DNA from: CAXXOK01 sp963666755
Lineage (GTDB): Bacteria > Bacillota > Clostridia > Christensenellales > Aristaeellaceae
Direction of reading: 5' to 3'
DNA length: 64,000 nucleotides
Assembly: GCA_963666755.2 (NCBI GenBank)
Contig: CAXXGW010000009.1
Span: 992,001-1,056,000, forward strand
The notes below the pieces were generated by a model. It saw only the letters and a list, made by a program, of their open reading frames with translations, made no database searches and had not been told where the DNA came from. Below, one piece after another: positions 54,501-64,000 of this stretch (its first letter is position 1; every line of letters starts with the position of its first letter). The position numbers and the translations under genes were made by a program.

Positions 54501-57500
54501 CCCCAACCCCAAGGGAACCTATCAGGTTCGCTACTATCTGCAAAACCTGAACGATAACGGCTATACGCTGCAGGATACGCAGGCTATGAGCGATGCGCCG
54601 TTGGGCTCTACCGCCCATGCGGAAATCCGCACCTATGAGGGCTTCTATTACGTGCCCGGCGTTTCTGTGGATTCGGGCGTCGTTTATTCCAGCACTGCAA
54701 CGCCGCTGATCCTGAGTGTTTACTACAACCGCAAGCTGATCGCCTATACCGCCGGGTATCTTGATCACGATGCGTCGCCTGCGGTGAAGATCGCGGAGGA
54801 TTCGATCGGCTACGCCCGTTACGGCCGCAGCGTGACGCTGTATGCTAAGACGATTCCCGGCTACACGCTGGATACTTCCGCCGTCGCTTCGCCCGTGACC
54901 CTGACCATGCAGGCGGACGAAACGCTCAACCATGTCGATTTTTACTACAACGTACAGGAAGGGCTGGCGGTAACCATCCGCTTCCTGGATGAGAGCGGTG
55001 CCGCGATTGCGGACGCGATTTCCATCACCGGGCGGGAGAACCAGAATGTGCGGCTGAACGCGACATTCCGTTATACGCTTGCCGACCGGCAGCGCACCAT
55101 CCGCTACCAGAACACGGAAACCTTCCGCCTGCGCAGCGACGAAAGCGCGGAAAAATCCGTGACGGTTACGGCCGGGGATAATTATATTGATTACATCTAC
55201 GTGCCGGACACCTTCCATGTGGCCTATGATGCCAACGGCGGCGCCAATCCCCCGACCGACAGCGCCGCCTACCGGGTCAATGCCCCGGTTCCGCTCGCAA
55301 CGGACGCGCCCACGTATGGGGAATACCGGTTTGAGGGCTGGAGTCTGAACGAGGCCGTACGTGGGCAGGTTTACCGTACCGCAGAGGCGCTGCAGGCCGA
55401 AGAGGTCCAGCGGATTGACGGTTCCTTCCGGATGCCGGAAGCGGATCAGACGCTCTATGCCGTATGGAGCTACATCGATGTGACGCTCAGCTACCGCAGC
55501 GACGAGCCCTACACCGGCACGCTTCCTGCGGCGCACACCGTACCGGTGCAGCAGCCCACGGCCGTGGCGGGGAACGATACGTTTACCCGCACCGGATATA
55601 CCTTTGCCGGCTGGAAACAGCATGATGCCGCCGGGAATCCCGTTGGCCTTGCCTACGGCACCGGCTCCGGGATGACCCGAGAAATTGTCCTGCAGGCGGA
55701 TACTGTGCTGTACGCAACATGGTCGCCGGTGGGCTACGCTGTCACCTATCACAGCAATCTGCCGGAAACGGCGCTTGCAAGGCTGAACTGGAACGGCGCG
55801 CCTGCGTCGTATACCGTTGAAAGCGCTGCCATCACGCTGCCGACGCCGACCTGTACGGGTTATGCATTTGATGGCTGGTATCTGGACGGTAACGGCACGG
55901 TGGCGGCCGCCACACCCGCGATTCCGGCGCAAAGTACGGGCGAGCGTACCTTCTACGCCCGTTTCAGCCCGGCGCAGGTGCAGAGTTTCCGGGTTGAAAA
56001 CTACAACGGTACTTACGACGGCAGGGCGCACGGCATCACCTTCCGTGCGGACGCGCTGTTTGACGGCGATACCGTCAGCTACGACCCGGCCAACGCCTTT
56101 ATCCATGTGACCGACACACCGCAAACCGTGACCGTGACCGTGCGCCGGGATCAGGTTGTGATCTGGAGCGGCACCGGCACCGTGCAGATTGGCAAGCGGC
56201 AGGCAACACTCACGGCCGAATCGATCAATGAGCTATATAACGGCACGGCATACACGCTGGCTGTGCAGGTGGCGCAGGGCGTGGCCAACGAAACGGATCG
56301 GGCTGCCATCCTTGCCAGCCTGACCTTTACCCGGCAGGGTGCGCAGGTGGATAACCGGTTTACGGACGCGATGGCCCAGACCACCGTCACGGTGAGCGCG
56401 AACCATCCGGATTACACCATTACCCCGGCGGAGCCGACGGTGGCGATCCGTAAACGCCCCCTGACCGTTACGGGCGAAACGCGCAGCCACCCCTACGATG
56501 GGCAGGAGCACGCGCTGGCGAACTGGACGGTTGAAGCACCGACAGCCACGACCGGCCTTGTGGGCAGTGATGCGGTAAACGGCGTGTATTGGAGCGGCAA
56601 CAGCCGTGTTGAGGTGGGGACCTCATACCCCGCTATCAGTGGCATCACCCTTTCCACCGGCAATCTGGCTAACTATCAGCCGATGCTGAACGCCGGTACG
56701 CTCACCATTACCCGCCGCAGTGATCTGACCCTGAACCTGAGCGCCGGAGCGGGTACCTATCCCTACGATGGGCAAGAGCACGGATTTGAAGCGGATACCG
56801 CCGGGGTTCCGGTTACGCTTTCTTACCGCCTTACGGGTTCTGCATGGAAGCAGGTAGACGCGCAGCATCCGTTGCCCAGCTTCACAAATGCGGGCACCTA
56901 TACCCTGCAGGTGAAGGCGGAAAGCCCGAATTACGACAATACGCCGACGGCCGAGGCAACGCTCACCATCCTGAAGCGCACGGTGCGCGTGCTGGGTGGA
57001 ACGCTGAACAAAGCGTATAACGGCAATGAGCACACCCTCACCAGCTGGTCCGTCGCGCCGACCGATGCGACAACCGGCCTGATCGGCTCGGATACCATTA
57101 CCGAAGTGAAATGGGCCAACAACAAGCGAACCGCGCCGGGCACCGCGACCGCAACCCTGTCGGTCAGCACCTGGAGCGAGGGCTCCAACCCCGATAATTA
57201 TACGCTGGAAACGACGGCGGGCACCCTGACCGTGACGGCGAGCGCCGACGCGCCCACCCTGACCGCACCGGATGTGACCCTGCTTTATGACGATCGCCCG
57301 CATCGCCTGACGTATGAGGTGACCGTCCCGGACGATTGCCCCTACACGCTGTACTACCGTACCTCGACGGACGATCCGTGGCAAGCCCTGCGCAAGAACG
57401 ATCGGCTGCCTGAGCAGACCGAGGCGGGGGAATATCCGGTATACCTGCGGCTGACCAGCGATTACTACGCGCAAAGCACGGAAATGACGGCGACGCTGCA

Positions 57501-60500
57501 TATTCTTCGCAGGCCGCTGCTGCTGAGCGTCGTGAGCGAAACCCGTACCGGTTACAACGGCAAACCCGTGACCGCCGGGTATACCGTGGAGCCGGAGAGC
57601 GATACGGGCGGCCTGCTGGTATTCCACCAGCTGGAAGCGACGCTGCTGAACGCGACGCAGACGGCGGCGGGCACGTATATCGTAACCTTCCTTGAAAGCG
57701 ATACCTATATCCGCCATGGGAACAAGAACGTGACGGCTAACTACGACATCCAGTACCAGAGCGGGCAAATTGTGATCGGCAGCGCGGCCAGCCAGTCCAG
57801 CGCTACTGAAAAGATCGCGGTGTATGATGGCACGGCGCAAACCTTTACGGATCCTGTGCTGCTGGATGCGGCGGGCAAGCCTGTTCCCAACGTAACGCTT
57901 GCCTGGAGTCTGGAAAACCTTGCAGCCGACGCTTCCGGCTGGCAGGCGGCGCCTTTGCCCACGGAAACCGAAGTAAAGGGCTATGAAGCCGACGGTACCA
58001 CCGCCGCCGCCTATCAGATTTATGTGCGGCTGAGCAACCCCAACTATCAGAGCGCGGTGGTCACGGCAACGCTGCGTATTGATCCTGCGGCGGTAACCCT
58101 GACCGCGGATCGTTCCCTGAACAATCCCTATACCCTGAACGCAGACGGTACTGCGAAAACTTGGTCCGTATCCACGGCGCACTGGGCTGTGGCCGGGCTT
58201 GCGCAGGATGTGCTCTACGCGGGCGACCGGATGACCTATGCCCTGAGCAACAATACCCAGAGCGAAGTAGGCGATGGGCATGCGGTCACCTTCTCGGCGT
58301 ACGGGGTACAGCCGGAAGCGCATGCGAAGAACTACCGAATCACGCCTGTGGATGGGTGGATTCGCGTGGTACGCAGCACGGCGCAATCGACGCTGGCCCA
58401 CCCGGGCCTGACGTTCACCTATGACGCGCAGGCGCACACGCTGCCCATGCCCACCGTATCGGTGGCGACCGAGGACGGCCTGCCTGTGGACAGAACCGCG
58501 AGTTTTACCTTCCAATATACCGTAACGCATAACGGCGTGGAAACGGAGTCCGAACAAGCGCCAGCCTTTACCGAGGCAGGGGCGTATTCCGTGACGATTC
58601 AGGCAAACAGCGCGGTGTACGCAAATCCGGAGCCGCTTACGCTGACTGTAACGGTGGATCGCCGGATGCTGACGCTCACCTCTGGCACCGTGCAGGCGCA
58701 GTATAACGCGCAGCCGCACAGCGCGCCGATCCTCTCGCTGGTATCGAACGTTGCGCCCGATACCGACCATGCGGTGCGCGCCAGCGCGCTGACACTGCTG
58801 GCCGGGCAAACGGCAACGGCAACGCTTGCGGGCGTTTACCCTGTGCAGATCGATCCGCAAAGCGTGCGGGTGTTCAGTGGCACGGCTGAAGTGACCGCGA
58901 ATTACCAGTTTACGTCTGTGGCAGGCGCGCTGACCATCACCGCGGCAGCTGTTCCGGCGGAGGCACTGCCCTTGGCGGATGTCACGGTGGTTTACGATGG
59001 TACGGCACATTCGCTGACGCTGCCCGAAACCTATACCCTTAACGGCGTTGCCCTTGACCTGACGGATACGCAGCGCTTTACCGTTGCTTATCAGGATAAG
59101 GACGCCACAGACCCCGCGGCCGTCTGGAGCGACAGCGCGACCAACCCGAGCTACACCAATGCCTCCGTGCATGATGTGCGCGTGCTGATTACCGATCTGA
59201 CGGGCAGCCTTACGTTTACGCCCCTCACCGGGCGGGTGACTGTGGAAAAACGGCGTGTGATAATCACCCCCAACAGCGGCGCGTTTGATTACGACGGTAC
59301 GCCGCATGTGGTGCTTGGGCACGATCATCCCGTTGCGCAGCCGGGCTCCGATACGGGCTTTGTGCAGGGGGATGATGTCACCGTCACGCTGCTGAACAAC
59401 CGGCAGACCGACGCGGGCACGTATGAAATCAGCTGGCAGGATCCGACCTCCCTTACGCAGGGCGATCTGGACAATTACACGCTGGTGCACGCAACCGGCA
59501 CGCTGACGATCCGGCAGGCAACCGCACTGGCCCTGCAGGTGCAGCCGCAGAGCGGAGTATACGACGCGCAAACGCACAGCTATACCTTTACCACCGCCGA
59601 GCCAAACACGGAAAAACTGACCCTCGACTATAGCTTGGACGGTTCGCGGTGGATAGCCTTTACCGATGCGGCGGATTTGCCCTCTGCGGTGGATGCGGGC
59701 GAGTATCAGGTAAGGATTCGAGCATCCAGCCCCAACTTCACAGCCGAAGCGACCCAACAGGCGACCCTGCGGATTACTGCGCGCCCTGTAACCCTCACCC
59801 CGCAGAGCGATGCGTTCGATTATGACGGCACCGCCAAGAGCCTGAGCGTGTGCGATGTGGAACACGCCGTGCTGGATGCGAAGCAACTTCCGCTGAACGC
59901 GACCGGCCTTTTGGGCACGGATGACGTGACGGTGGCCTGGAACGGCAACGGCGTGACTGATGCCGGAGTCTATCCGGTTACCTGCGGTGTGGATGCGGCG
60001 GTTGGCGCCACGAAGCTTTCCAATTATGCGTTCCAATCGCAGACCGGGACGCTGACCGTCCGCAAAATTGCCAATCCCGGCTTAACCCTGACGGCGGAAC
60101 CGGCTGTGTACGATGCGCAACCGCACGGCTTCGCGTTCGGTACGACGGCAGTAGGCGCTTACACACTGGAATACAGCACCGACGGCCTGAACTGGACGGC
60201 CTTTACCACGGCGGCGCAACTGCCGACGCGTACCGACGCGGGCACGTTGCAGCTGACCGTACGCCTGAGCAATAATAACTATACAACGCCCACCGCCACG
60301 GGCAGCGCTCTGCTTCCCATCGACTACCGGCCACTTACGCTTACGGTGGTTGGCAGCAAGCTTGCCTACGACGGACAGCCGCATAGCCTGCAGCTTCTGG
60401 CAAGCGGGCTGGCAACAGGCGACACGCTGAGCGCTTATCAGCTGAACCCGGCGGCAGCAACCAACCCCGGTTCCACGCTCATGCAGGTGGTGGAGGGGAA

Positions 60501-63500
60501 TACGGTTATCGTGAGCGACACGCGCCCCGGGAACCAACTTGGCAACTATACCGTAACGCCTGTCGCGGGTACTCTGACCCTGATCGACCTGGCGCTGACA
60601 CCGTATAACGGCACATACGATGGGCAACCGCATGGAGTTACGGCAGCTTGGAGCGAAAACTACGCGGATCACTACACCCTCAACTATATGGTGGATGGGG
60701 TGGCCGTCGAGGGTGAGCCTTCGCTGGTAAACGCCGGAAGCTACGATGTCGTGGCAACGGCTGAGCCCAATGACGCAACCGAGGGTCTGCCGAGCTTTAC
60801 ACGGCAGGCGACGGTTCAAATCGCGGCCAAAGCCATCAGCATGCAGGTAGACCCGATCCAAAAGACCTATGACGGCGTCGACGCATCGCTGCACATCACC
60901 CTGCCCGCGAACGCCGCCGCTAACCAGAATGACGCGGATACGCTGCTGAGCAACATCCGCGTGCTGGAGCGGGGGATTGAGATTCGCAACCACTTCCTGA
61001 ATGCCGGCACGTGGAACCTGACGGTGGATAGCGCCTGCGACAACTACACGGTTACCCCTGTAGCGGCGAACGTCAATATTGCCAAGCGCCCGCTGACACT
61101 CACCGCCGGTAGCGCCAGCAAGGCGTATGACGAGCAGCCCGTCACGGTTGGCTACGGCTACAACACGGCCCAGTACAGCGGCACCGCCGTACTCAACGCG
61201 CAAGGGCTGCTCAAGCAGCATACGCTGGCCGCCGCACTGCTGAACCAGACGCAGACCGACATCTGCAACCAGGTGGAGGTTACCTTCCAGGAAGCACTCA
61301 CCAGTATTCTGGAAGGCACAACGCTGGTGCGGGATAATTACGCGATCACCTACCAGACGGGGCACATCACCATTACGCAGCCCGCTTCGCTTACGCTGGC
61401 GCTGCGCGGCGTACAGACCGTGTATGACGGGCAGCCTCACGCGGTGGAAATCGTATCTGTGATGGACGGTACGCGTTCCGTGGCGACGGATCGCTTCAAC
61501 TGGAGCTTCGGCCTCAGCGCGGACGCGGTAAACGACGCACAGCTGACCCGCACCGATGTGTGTGATCTGACCGTGTATGTGGTTGGCCGCAGTAAGGATC
61601 TGAACTACCCCAACGTGAGCGGCTCCGCGAAGCTGACCATCACAGCGCGCCCGGTGCAGGTTCAGGTCGGCAATCTGGAAACGACCTATGACGGCCAGCT
61701 TAAATCCATTACCGCCTTTACACCGGAATTGGCGCAGAGCAGCGGTGGGCGCGGCCTGCTTGGCACCGATCAGGTATCCGTCACCCTGACGAACGCGAGC
61801 CAGACCCTGCCCGGCACCTATGATGTGGGCTGGACAAACCCGCAGATGACGAGCGGAACCGCCTCGAACTATCAGTTTGAGGAAGGCAAAGGCCAACTGC
61901 GCATCCTCAAGGCATCGCAGGGGCTGACCATTGCCGCCGAGGATACGGAACCTGTGTATGACGCGTTGGCTCACAGGCTTGCGTATACCGTAACGGCGCC
62001 TGTCGGGTGCCTGTATACGGTGGAATACTCGACCGACAACGGCCAGCATTACCAGAGCCTCGGCGCAGACGGGCTTCTTCCCGCGCTTACGCAGTCGGGC
62101 TCCATATCCTACCTGCTGCGCGTAACCAGCCCATATTATGTGAACGGCTACATCGCGACGGCGCAGGCGACGCTTACCGTGCAAAAACGCCCGCTGACCG
62201 TAACCGGGGAAACCAACAGCTTCGTTTATGACGCGCTGGAACATACGGTGAACGGCCTGCAGACTCTCGGCGCCACAACCGCCCAAACCGGACTGGTGAA
62301 TGACGGGGCCGGTACGGTGCACCGCATTGCGGACTATGCGTATGCGCCCGGTCTGGGCAATAGCCAGATCGTGGTAGGCGGGCATGCGGTACGCGTGCTG
62401 GAAAGCTCGCTGGTTATCCGCGATCAGGCAAACGCGGATGTCACGGCTAACTACAGCTTTACCCTGACCGATGGCCGCATCGATGTCACGGCACAACAAA
62501 CCGGCATGGCGGCTACCGCCCGCAGCGCGATCTATAACGGGCAGCCGCAGGGTTTCACCCTGCCCACGTTGCTGGATGCGTCCGGAAGCCCGGTTACCGA
62601 ACCGGTCAGCTACAAGTACAGCACGGATGGCATTCAATGGAGCTCCACACCCATTACGTTTGAAAACGTGCAGGTGAGCGACCCCTATACGATTTCCATC
62701 CGCGCGGAAAGCCCGAACTACGCCCCGGCGACCGTGAGCGCTACATTGGACCTTCAGCCCGCACCGCTCACTGTGGCGGTGGATAGCACCCAGACCTTTG
62801 TATATGCGCTGGACGGCAGCGGCGATCCGATGGAATGGACGCTCAACCGTGTAACCACCTCCGGTACGCTTTACAAGGCGGAGACGGTTGCCGCACAGTT
62901 TGCAAACAACACCCGCAGTGATGTGGGCAGCCAGCCTGTAACGCTGCAAGCCGCGCAGGTAATGCTTAACACCGTGGATGTGAGCACCAACTATGACATC
63001 ACGCTGGTAAACGGCACCCTGACGGTGTTCCAGGGCACGGCGGACGCATACCTGTTAACTACCCCGCTGCAGCAAACCTACAACGGTACGGCGTATACGC
63101 TGCCGCAGCCCAAGGTGTATGTGCAGGCCCAGACTGGTGATTATCTGGATCGAACCGCCAACTACAGCTTCCAGTACAGCATCACCAAACAGGGCAGCAG
63201 CGACGTACGGAACGTTTCCAACACGCTGCCGACCTTCCGTGACGCGGGCATTTACACGGTGGCGATCACCGCCACCAGCACACGGTTGACCTCTCCGGTT
63301 ACGGGTACCGCGACGGTGGAAATTGCGCAGCGGCCTGTGACGATTGCCAGCGGCGATAATCGCGCGGCCCCTTACACCTACAAAGCCGAAACGCAAAGCG
63401 TAGAGGCGGCGCTCGTGACCGGCGGCGATCTGGCGCTCAATGATGCGATCGACGCCACATTCTTTAGCGCCGGGTTTGAAAACACGGCGACGGATGTATG

Positions 63501-64000
63501 CGACCGTGCTGTAACGCTTACGTCGGTGCGCATTGTGCGCGGGTCGGAGGATGTGACCGATAACTACGCCGTCACGCTGGGCGGCGGCTGGATACAGATC
63601 CTCCCGAAACAAGTATCCGACGGGCTGACCCTGACGGGCGTCACGCACGTGTACAGCGGCGGCACATACCAGACCACGCTTTCGGATACGCTGCAAACCG
63701 GGCTTGGCGCGCTTAGCCTCGCGGGGGCGCAGCTGAGCGACGGCAGCGCGCGTTTCTCCGTCGCCTATCGGGTTACGGCTAATGGGATCACGACGGAATA
63801 CGGCGCGACAGTGCCGCAGTTTATCGATGCGTCGGCGCAGACGGTAACAGCGGTTGTGACCGATCACAGCGGGAACCTGGCCATCAACCCCGCCAGCGCC
63901 ACGGTGGAAATCACGCCTCGCCCGGTCACCATCACGCCGGACAGCGATACCCTTTCCTACGACGGGCTGGGCCACAGCATCTTAACCTATCAGCCGACGC
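51583..64000 (+). CDS. Giant modular surface adhesin-like protein (InlB/MucBP/MBG repeats), incomplete at right edge
   Basis: GTG 51583, with AAGGAGG seven bases upstream, opens a frame that stays open for 4,139 codons and leaves the window. The N-terminus is a signal peptide (MKKGFRQLLSILTTLVMLCG...GAFA). Residues ~60-1460 contain many InlB B-repeat-like beta units (GYVFTGWSLDG, GYRFLRWEPE, GYSFSGWEPE, YIFTGWYTE, GYTFAGWKQ, GYAFDGWYLDG) interspersed with MucBP-like units (VRYVDESGNELRDAKG, TIRFLDESGAAIAD). From ~residue 1465 on there are about 30 MBG-type repeats. These are typical of cell-surface adhesins of gut and oral bacteria. No anchor is visible because the C-terminus is missing. I checked several points along the frame and saw no frameshift. 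Function (host mucus or cell binding) is inferred from repeat types only. Confidence 0.93.
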   Translation, partial: MKKGFRQLLSILTTLVMLCGAIPTGAFAEDSKDPSTSYSGQVALPVVPKKTEAPADAATKVTVRFAYGDETFDLVVDQGATVETEKQGPDPTREGYVFTGWSLDGQTVSILEDIQQDTTLTAQYVQLFTITFENWDGTELAKVPSVHGGTKFTSDAYYDGTRVNPSRDGYRFLRWEPETIESVDGDATIMATFTALVQHTVTINYVFENQRQAESPFVATVSDGYSLDQTVPSPAVQGYSPDAGQESIILSGPVTEDQTYTVLYRPNGSTRYEVHYLLQNLTDDGYTLDATHTEIRSGVTGSMTDVRADNISAFTGFSLVTDLHDVNDAIAADESTVIELRFNRDVHYVMFDTADGQYIAPQVDRYGTPVREYSLHTTPTRAGYSFSGWEPEIPATIGTKDVTITAEWDAQLVPYTVVFWIQNPDDDNYSYAGYQTLTGKSSKPAGTVLSSPGAYYSGSLSSYVRLREQNACETVTIKGDGSTVQNVYYDRNIYTLSFNLNAGKSDTKSKDLFLSANGVDYYANQTYSGSTKGISYQIRARYDAYILNLWPSSVSDTSFQGWDCGAWNASLFASKRPTLNAELLDSSNNGYTFKAQYKGNITNTLVYILEDIHGNYVHDPSLDQVIASTNTDWGAKKISGFTNIDIDQGHVVGGACTRTFTYSRNKVNLRLKNGDTITTESNIYFGASLAPYADKYAMPSRPTDIDPDYIFTGWYTEAGCNENSKLDWGTAVMPFNGLMIYAGWKNPTYTLTFYLQDPQTGLYQTQTVERKGIATTLVPPTKEGYQFDYWYYRDPQTGLTKLYNFSMPITQALELYAHWSPMTVAYTVQYLNGSGKPAFDESGKTVLTAKTGSGKVGELVTETAVSAFSSSKKALFPESVSSSITLQSDPPSNTITFRYHELPSVYYLVRYVDESGNELRDAKGPIETTNTRVTENYLNINGYSPDVYQQTVMLAGETDPQQVTENVIIFTYHPNPKGTYQVRYYLQNLNDNGYTLQDTQAMSDAPLGSTAHAEIRTYEGFYYVPGVSVDSGVVYSSTATPLILSVYYNRKLIAYTAGYLDHDASPAVKIAEDSIGYARYGRSVTLYAKTIPGYTLDTSAVASPVTLTMQADETLNHVDFYYNVQEGLAVTIRFLDESGAAIADAISITGRENQNVRLNATFRYTLADRQRTIRYQNTETFRLRSDESAEKSVTVTAGDNYIDYIYVPDTFHVAYDANGGANPPTDSAAYRVNAPVPLATDAPTYGEYRFEGWSLNEAVRGQVYRTAEALQAEEVQRIDGSFRMPEADQTLYAVWSYIDVTLSYRSDEPYTGTLPAAHTVPVQQPTAVAGNDTFTRTGYTFAGWKQHDAAGNPVGLAYGTGSGMTREIVLQADTVLYATWSPVGYAVTYHSNLPETALARLNWNGAPASYTVESAAITLPTPTCTGYAFDGWYLDGNGTVAAATPAIPAQSTGERTFYARFSPAQVQSFRVENYNGTYDGRAHGITFRADALFDGDTVSYDPANAFIHVTDTPQTVTVTVRRDQVVIWSGTGTVQIGKRQATLTAESINELYNGTAYTLAVQVAQGVANETDRAAILASLTFTRQGAQVDNRFTDAMAQTTVTVSANHPDYTITPAEPTVAIRKRPLTVTGETRSHPYDGQEHALANWTVEAPTATTGLVGSDAVNGVYWSGNSRVEVGTSYPAISGITLSTGNLANYQPMLNAGTLTITRRSDLTLNLSAGAGTYPYDGQEHGFEADTAGVPVTLSYRLTGSAWKQVDAQHPLPSFTNAGTYTLQVKAESPNYDNTPTAEATLTILKRTVRVLGGTLNKAYNGNEHTLTSWSVAPTDATTGLIGSDTITEVKWANNKRTAPGTATATLSVSTWSEGSNPDNYTLETTAGTLTVTASADAPTLTAPDVTLLYDDRPHRLTYEVTVPDDCPYTLYYRTSTDDPWQALRKNDRLPEQTEAGEYPVYLRLTSDYYAQSTEMTATLHILRRPLLLSVVSETRTGYNGKPVTAGYTVEPESDTGGLLVFHQLEATLLNATQTAAGTYIVTFLESDTYIRHGNKNVTANYDIQYQSGQIVIGSAASQSSATEKIAVYDGTAQTFTDPVLLDAAGKPVPNVTLAWSLENLAADASGWQAAPLPTETEVKGYEADGTTAAAYQIYVRLSNPNYQSAVVTATLRIDPAAVTLTADRSLNNPYTLNADGTAKTWSVSTAHWAVAGLAQDVLYAGDRMTYALSNNTQSEVGDGHAVTFSAYGVQPEAHAKNYRITPVDGWIRVVRSTAQSTLAHPGLTFTYDAQAHTLPMPTVSVATEDGLPVDRTASFTFQYTVTHNGVETESEQAPAFTEAGAYSVTIQANSAVYANPEPLTLTVTVDRRMLTLTSGTVQAQYNAQPHSAPILSLVSNVAPDTDHAVRASALTLLAGQTATATLAGVYPVQIDPQSVRVFSGTAEVTANYQFTSVAGALTITAAAVPAEALPLADVTVVYDGTAHSLTLPETYTLNGVALDLTDTQRFTVAYQDKDATDPAAVWSDSATNPSYTNASVHDVRVLITDLTGSLTFTPLTGRVTVEKRRVIITPNSGAFDYDGTPHVVLGHDHPVAQPGSDTGFVQGDDVTVTLLNNRQTDAGTYEISWQDPTSLTQGDLDNYTLVHATGTLTIRQATALALQVQPQSGVYDAQTHSYTFTTAEPNTEKLTLDYSLDGSRWIAFTDAADLPSAVDAGEYQVRIRASSPNFTAEATQQATLRITARPVTLTPQSDAFDYDGTAKSLSVCDVEHAVLDAKQLPLNATGLLGTDDVTVAWNGNGVTDAGVYPVTCGVDAAVGATKLSNYAFQSQTGTLTVRKIANPGLTLTAEPAVYDAQPHGFAFGTTAVGAYTLEYSTDGLNWTAFTTAAQLPTRTDAGTLQLTVRLSNNNYTTPTATGSALLPIDYRPLTLTVVGSKLAYDGQPHSLQLLASGLATGDTLSAYQLNPAAATNPGSTLMQVVEGNTVIVSDTRPGNQLGNYTVTPVAGTLTLIDLALTPYNGTYDGQPHGVTAAWSENYADHYTLNYMVDGVAVEGEPSLVNAGSYDVVATAEPNDATEGLPSFTRQATVQIAAKAISMQVDPIQKTYDGVDASLHITLPANAAANQNDADTLLSNIRVLERGIEIRNHFLNAGTWNLTVDSACDNYTVTPVAANVNIAKRPLTLTAGSASKAYDEQPVTVGYGYNTAQYSGTAVLNAQGLLKQHTLAAALLNQTQTDICNQVEVTFQEALTSILEGTTLVRDNYAITYQTGHITITQPASLTLALRGVQTVYDGQPHAVEIVSVMDGTRSVATDRFNWSFGLSADAVNDAQLTRTDVCDLTVYVVGRSKDLNYPNVSGSAKLTITARPVQVQVGNLETTYDGQLKSITAFTPELAQSSGGRGLLGTDQVSVTLTNASQTLPGTYDVGWTNPQMTSGTASNYQFEEGKGQLRILKASQGLTIAAEDTEPVYDALAHRLAYTVTAPVGCLYTVEYSTDNGQHYQSLGADGLLPALTQSGSISYLLRVTSPYYVNGYIATAQATLTVQKRPLTVTGETNSFVYDALEHTVNGLQTLGATTAQTGLVNDGAGTVHRIADYAYAPGLGNSQIVVGGHAVRVLESSLVIRDQANADVTANYSFTLTDGRIDVTAQQTGMAATARSAIYNGQPQGFTLPTLLDASGSPVTEPVSYKYSTDGIQWSSTPITFENVQVSDPYTISIRAESPNYAPATVSATLDLQPAPLTVAVDSTQTFVYALDGSGDPMEWTLNRVTTSGTLYKAETVAAQFANNTRSDVGSQPVTLQAAQVMLNTVDVSTNYDITLVNGTLTVFQGTADAYLLTTPLQQTYNGTAYTLPQPKVYVQAQTGDYLDRTANYSFQYSITKQGSSDVRNVSNTLPTFRDAGIYTVAITATSTRLTSPVTGTATVEIAQRPVTIASGDNRAAPYTYKAETQSVEAALVTGGDLALNDAIDATFFSAGFENTATDVCDRAVTLTSVRIVRGSEDVTDNYAVTLGGGWIQILPKQVSDGLTLTGVTHVYSGGTYQTTLSDTLQTGLGALSLAGAQLSDGSARFSVAYRVTANGITTEYGATVPQFIDASAQTVTAVVTDHSGNLAINPASATVEITPRPVTITPDSDTLSYDGLGHSILTYQPT
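55970..64000 (+). repeat. Array of about 30 MBG-type coding repeats
   Basis: Repeat length is about 80-100 residues (~270 bp), recognised by recurring (Y)DGxxH or YNGxxx near the start and NY-x-GTLTI-type ends. Two forms alternate for much of the array. Form A has TGLxGxDxV and GTY-NY (for example 56490, 57010, 59815, 62220). Form B has YTLEYSTDGxxW, AGxYxxxxR and SxNY (for example 56750, 57285, 60105, 61955). Divergence between copies is high at DNA level, so this is old rather than recent expansion. Confidence 0.8.

Noticed and set aside
54304..62949. Very long minus-strand open frames (606, 1,137 and 955 codons) opposite the MBG array
   Set aside because: They have no ribosome sites or family motifs and are Arg/His/Gly-rich. 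They arise because the repeat-rich coding strand avoids the complement of stop codons. The plus-strand frame has a signal peptide and repeat domains.

Overview
The window looks like a chromosomal segment of a GC-rich Bacillota, most likely a gut-type Clostridia (Christensenellales-like). This is inferred from the dacA/priA/def/fmt and dnaX/rsmA gene orders, Gram-positive signal peptides, strong AGGAGG-type ribosome sites, frequent TTG starts and sigma-A promoters with 16-18 base spacers. No rRNA or phylogenetic marker was searched, so the lineage is inference.

Left part (1-12.2 kb). A minus-strand housekeeping run reads from a D-Ala-D-Ala carboxypeptidase into priA, def and fmt, then into a repeat-rich basic protein cut by the left edge. 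A MATE exporter sits upstream. Divergent to it are dnaX-rsmA, a terminator, a roughly 500-base gap and pckA (ATP-type PEP carboxykinase, with its own strong terminator).

12.5-24.4 kb. A diguanylate cyclase (first of four GGDEF proteins in the window) is followed by a compact minus-strand sugar-type catabolic locus: GntR regulator, non-lipoprotein binding protein, two permeases, double ATPase, amidohydrolase and zinc dehydrogenase. A 9-bp inverted repeat over the binding-protein promoter is the probable GntR operator. Beyond it are a small secreted protein and a secreted C69 Ntn-peptidase.

24.5-31.1 kb. An AT-rich patch carries a DUF6273-type membrane protein with a Pro/Thr repeat linker, directly downstream of tRNA-Pro(GGG). 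It looks acquired. Then GT39-like transferase, MFS transporter and a GGDEF protein follow in one direction.

31.1-42.4 kb. A strong promoter and a ~395-nt structured leader ending in an intrinsic terminator precede speD-speA-speE-speB-CASDH-nspC. This operon encodes putrescine synthesis from arginine and BOTH known routes from putrescine to spermidine (AdoMet-dependent SpeD/SpeE and aspartate-semialdehyde-dependent CASDH/NspC). It is followed by a PAS-GGDEF-HD-GYP protein with a long leader, a Fluc/CrcB fluoride channel and a Gfo/Idh/MocA oxidoreductase.

42.4-64 kb. A B12-binding-type radical SAM protein (minus) is followed by a third membrane-type GGDEF gene, then a DUF6056-like and a GtrII-like membrane protein, tRNA-Trp(CCA), a small secreted protein, and a giant modular surface protein. 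The last is an uninterrupted frame of 4,139 codons running off the right edge: signal peptide, InlB/MucBP-type beta repeats, then about 30 MBG-type repeats. The coexistence of four c-di-GMP proteins with surface glycan-type membrane enzymes and a giant adhesin suggests a surface-lifestyle region, but a direct regulatory link is not shown by the sequence.
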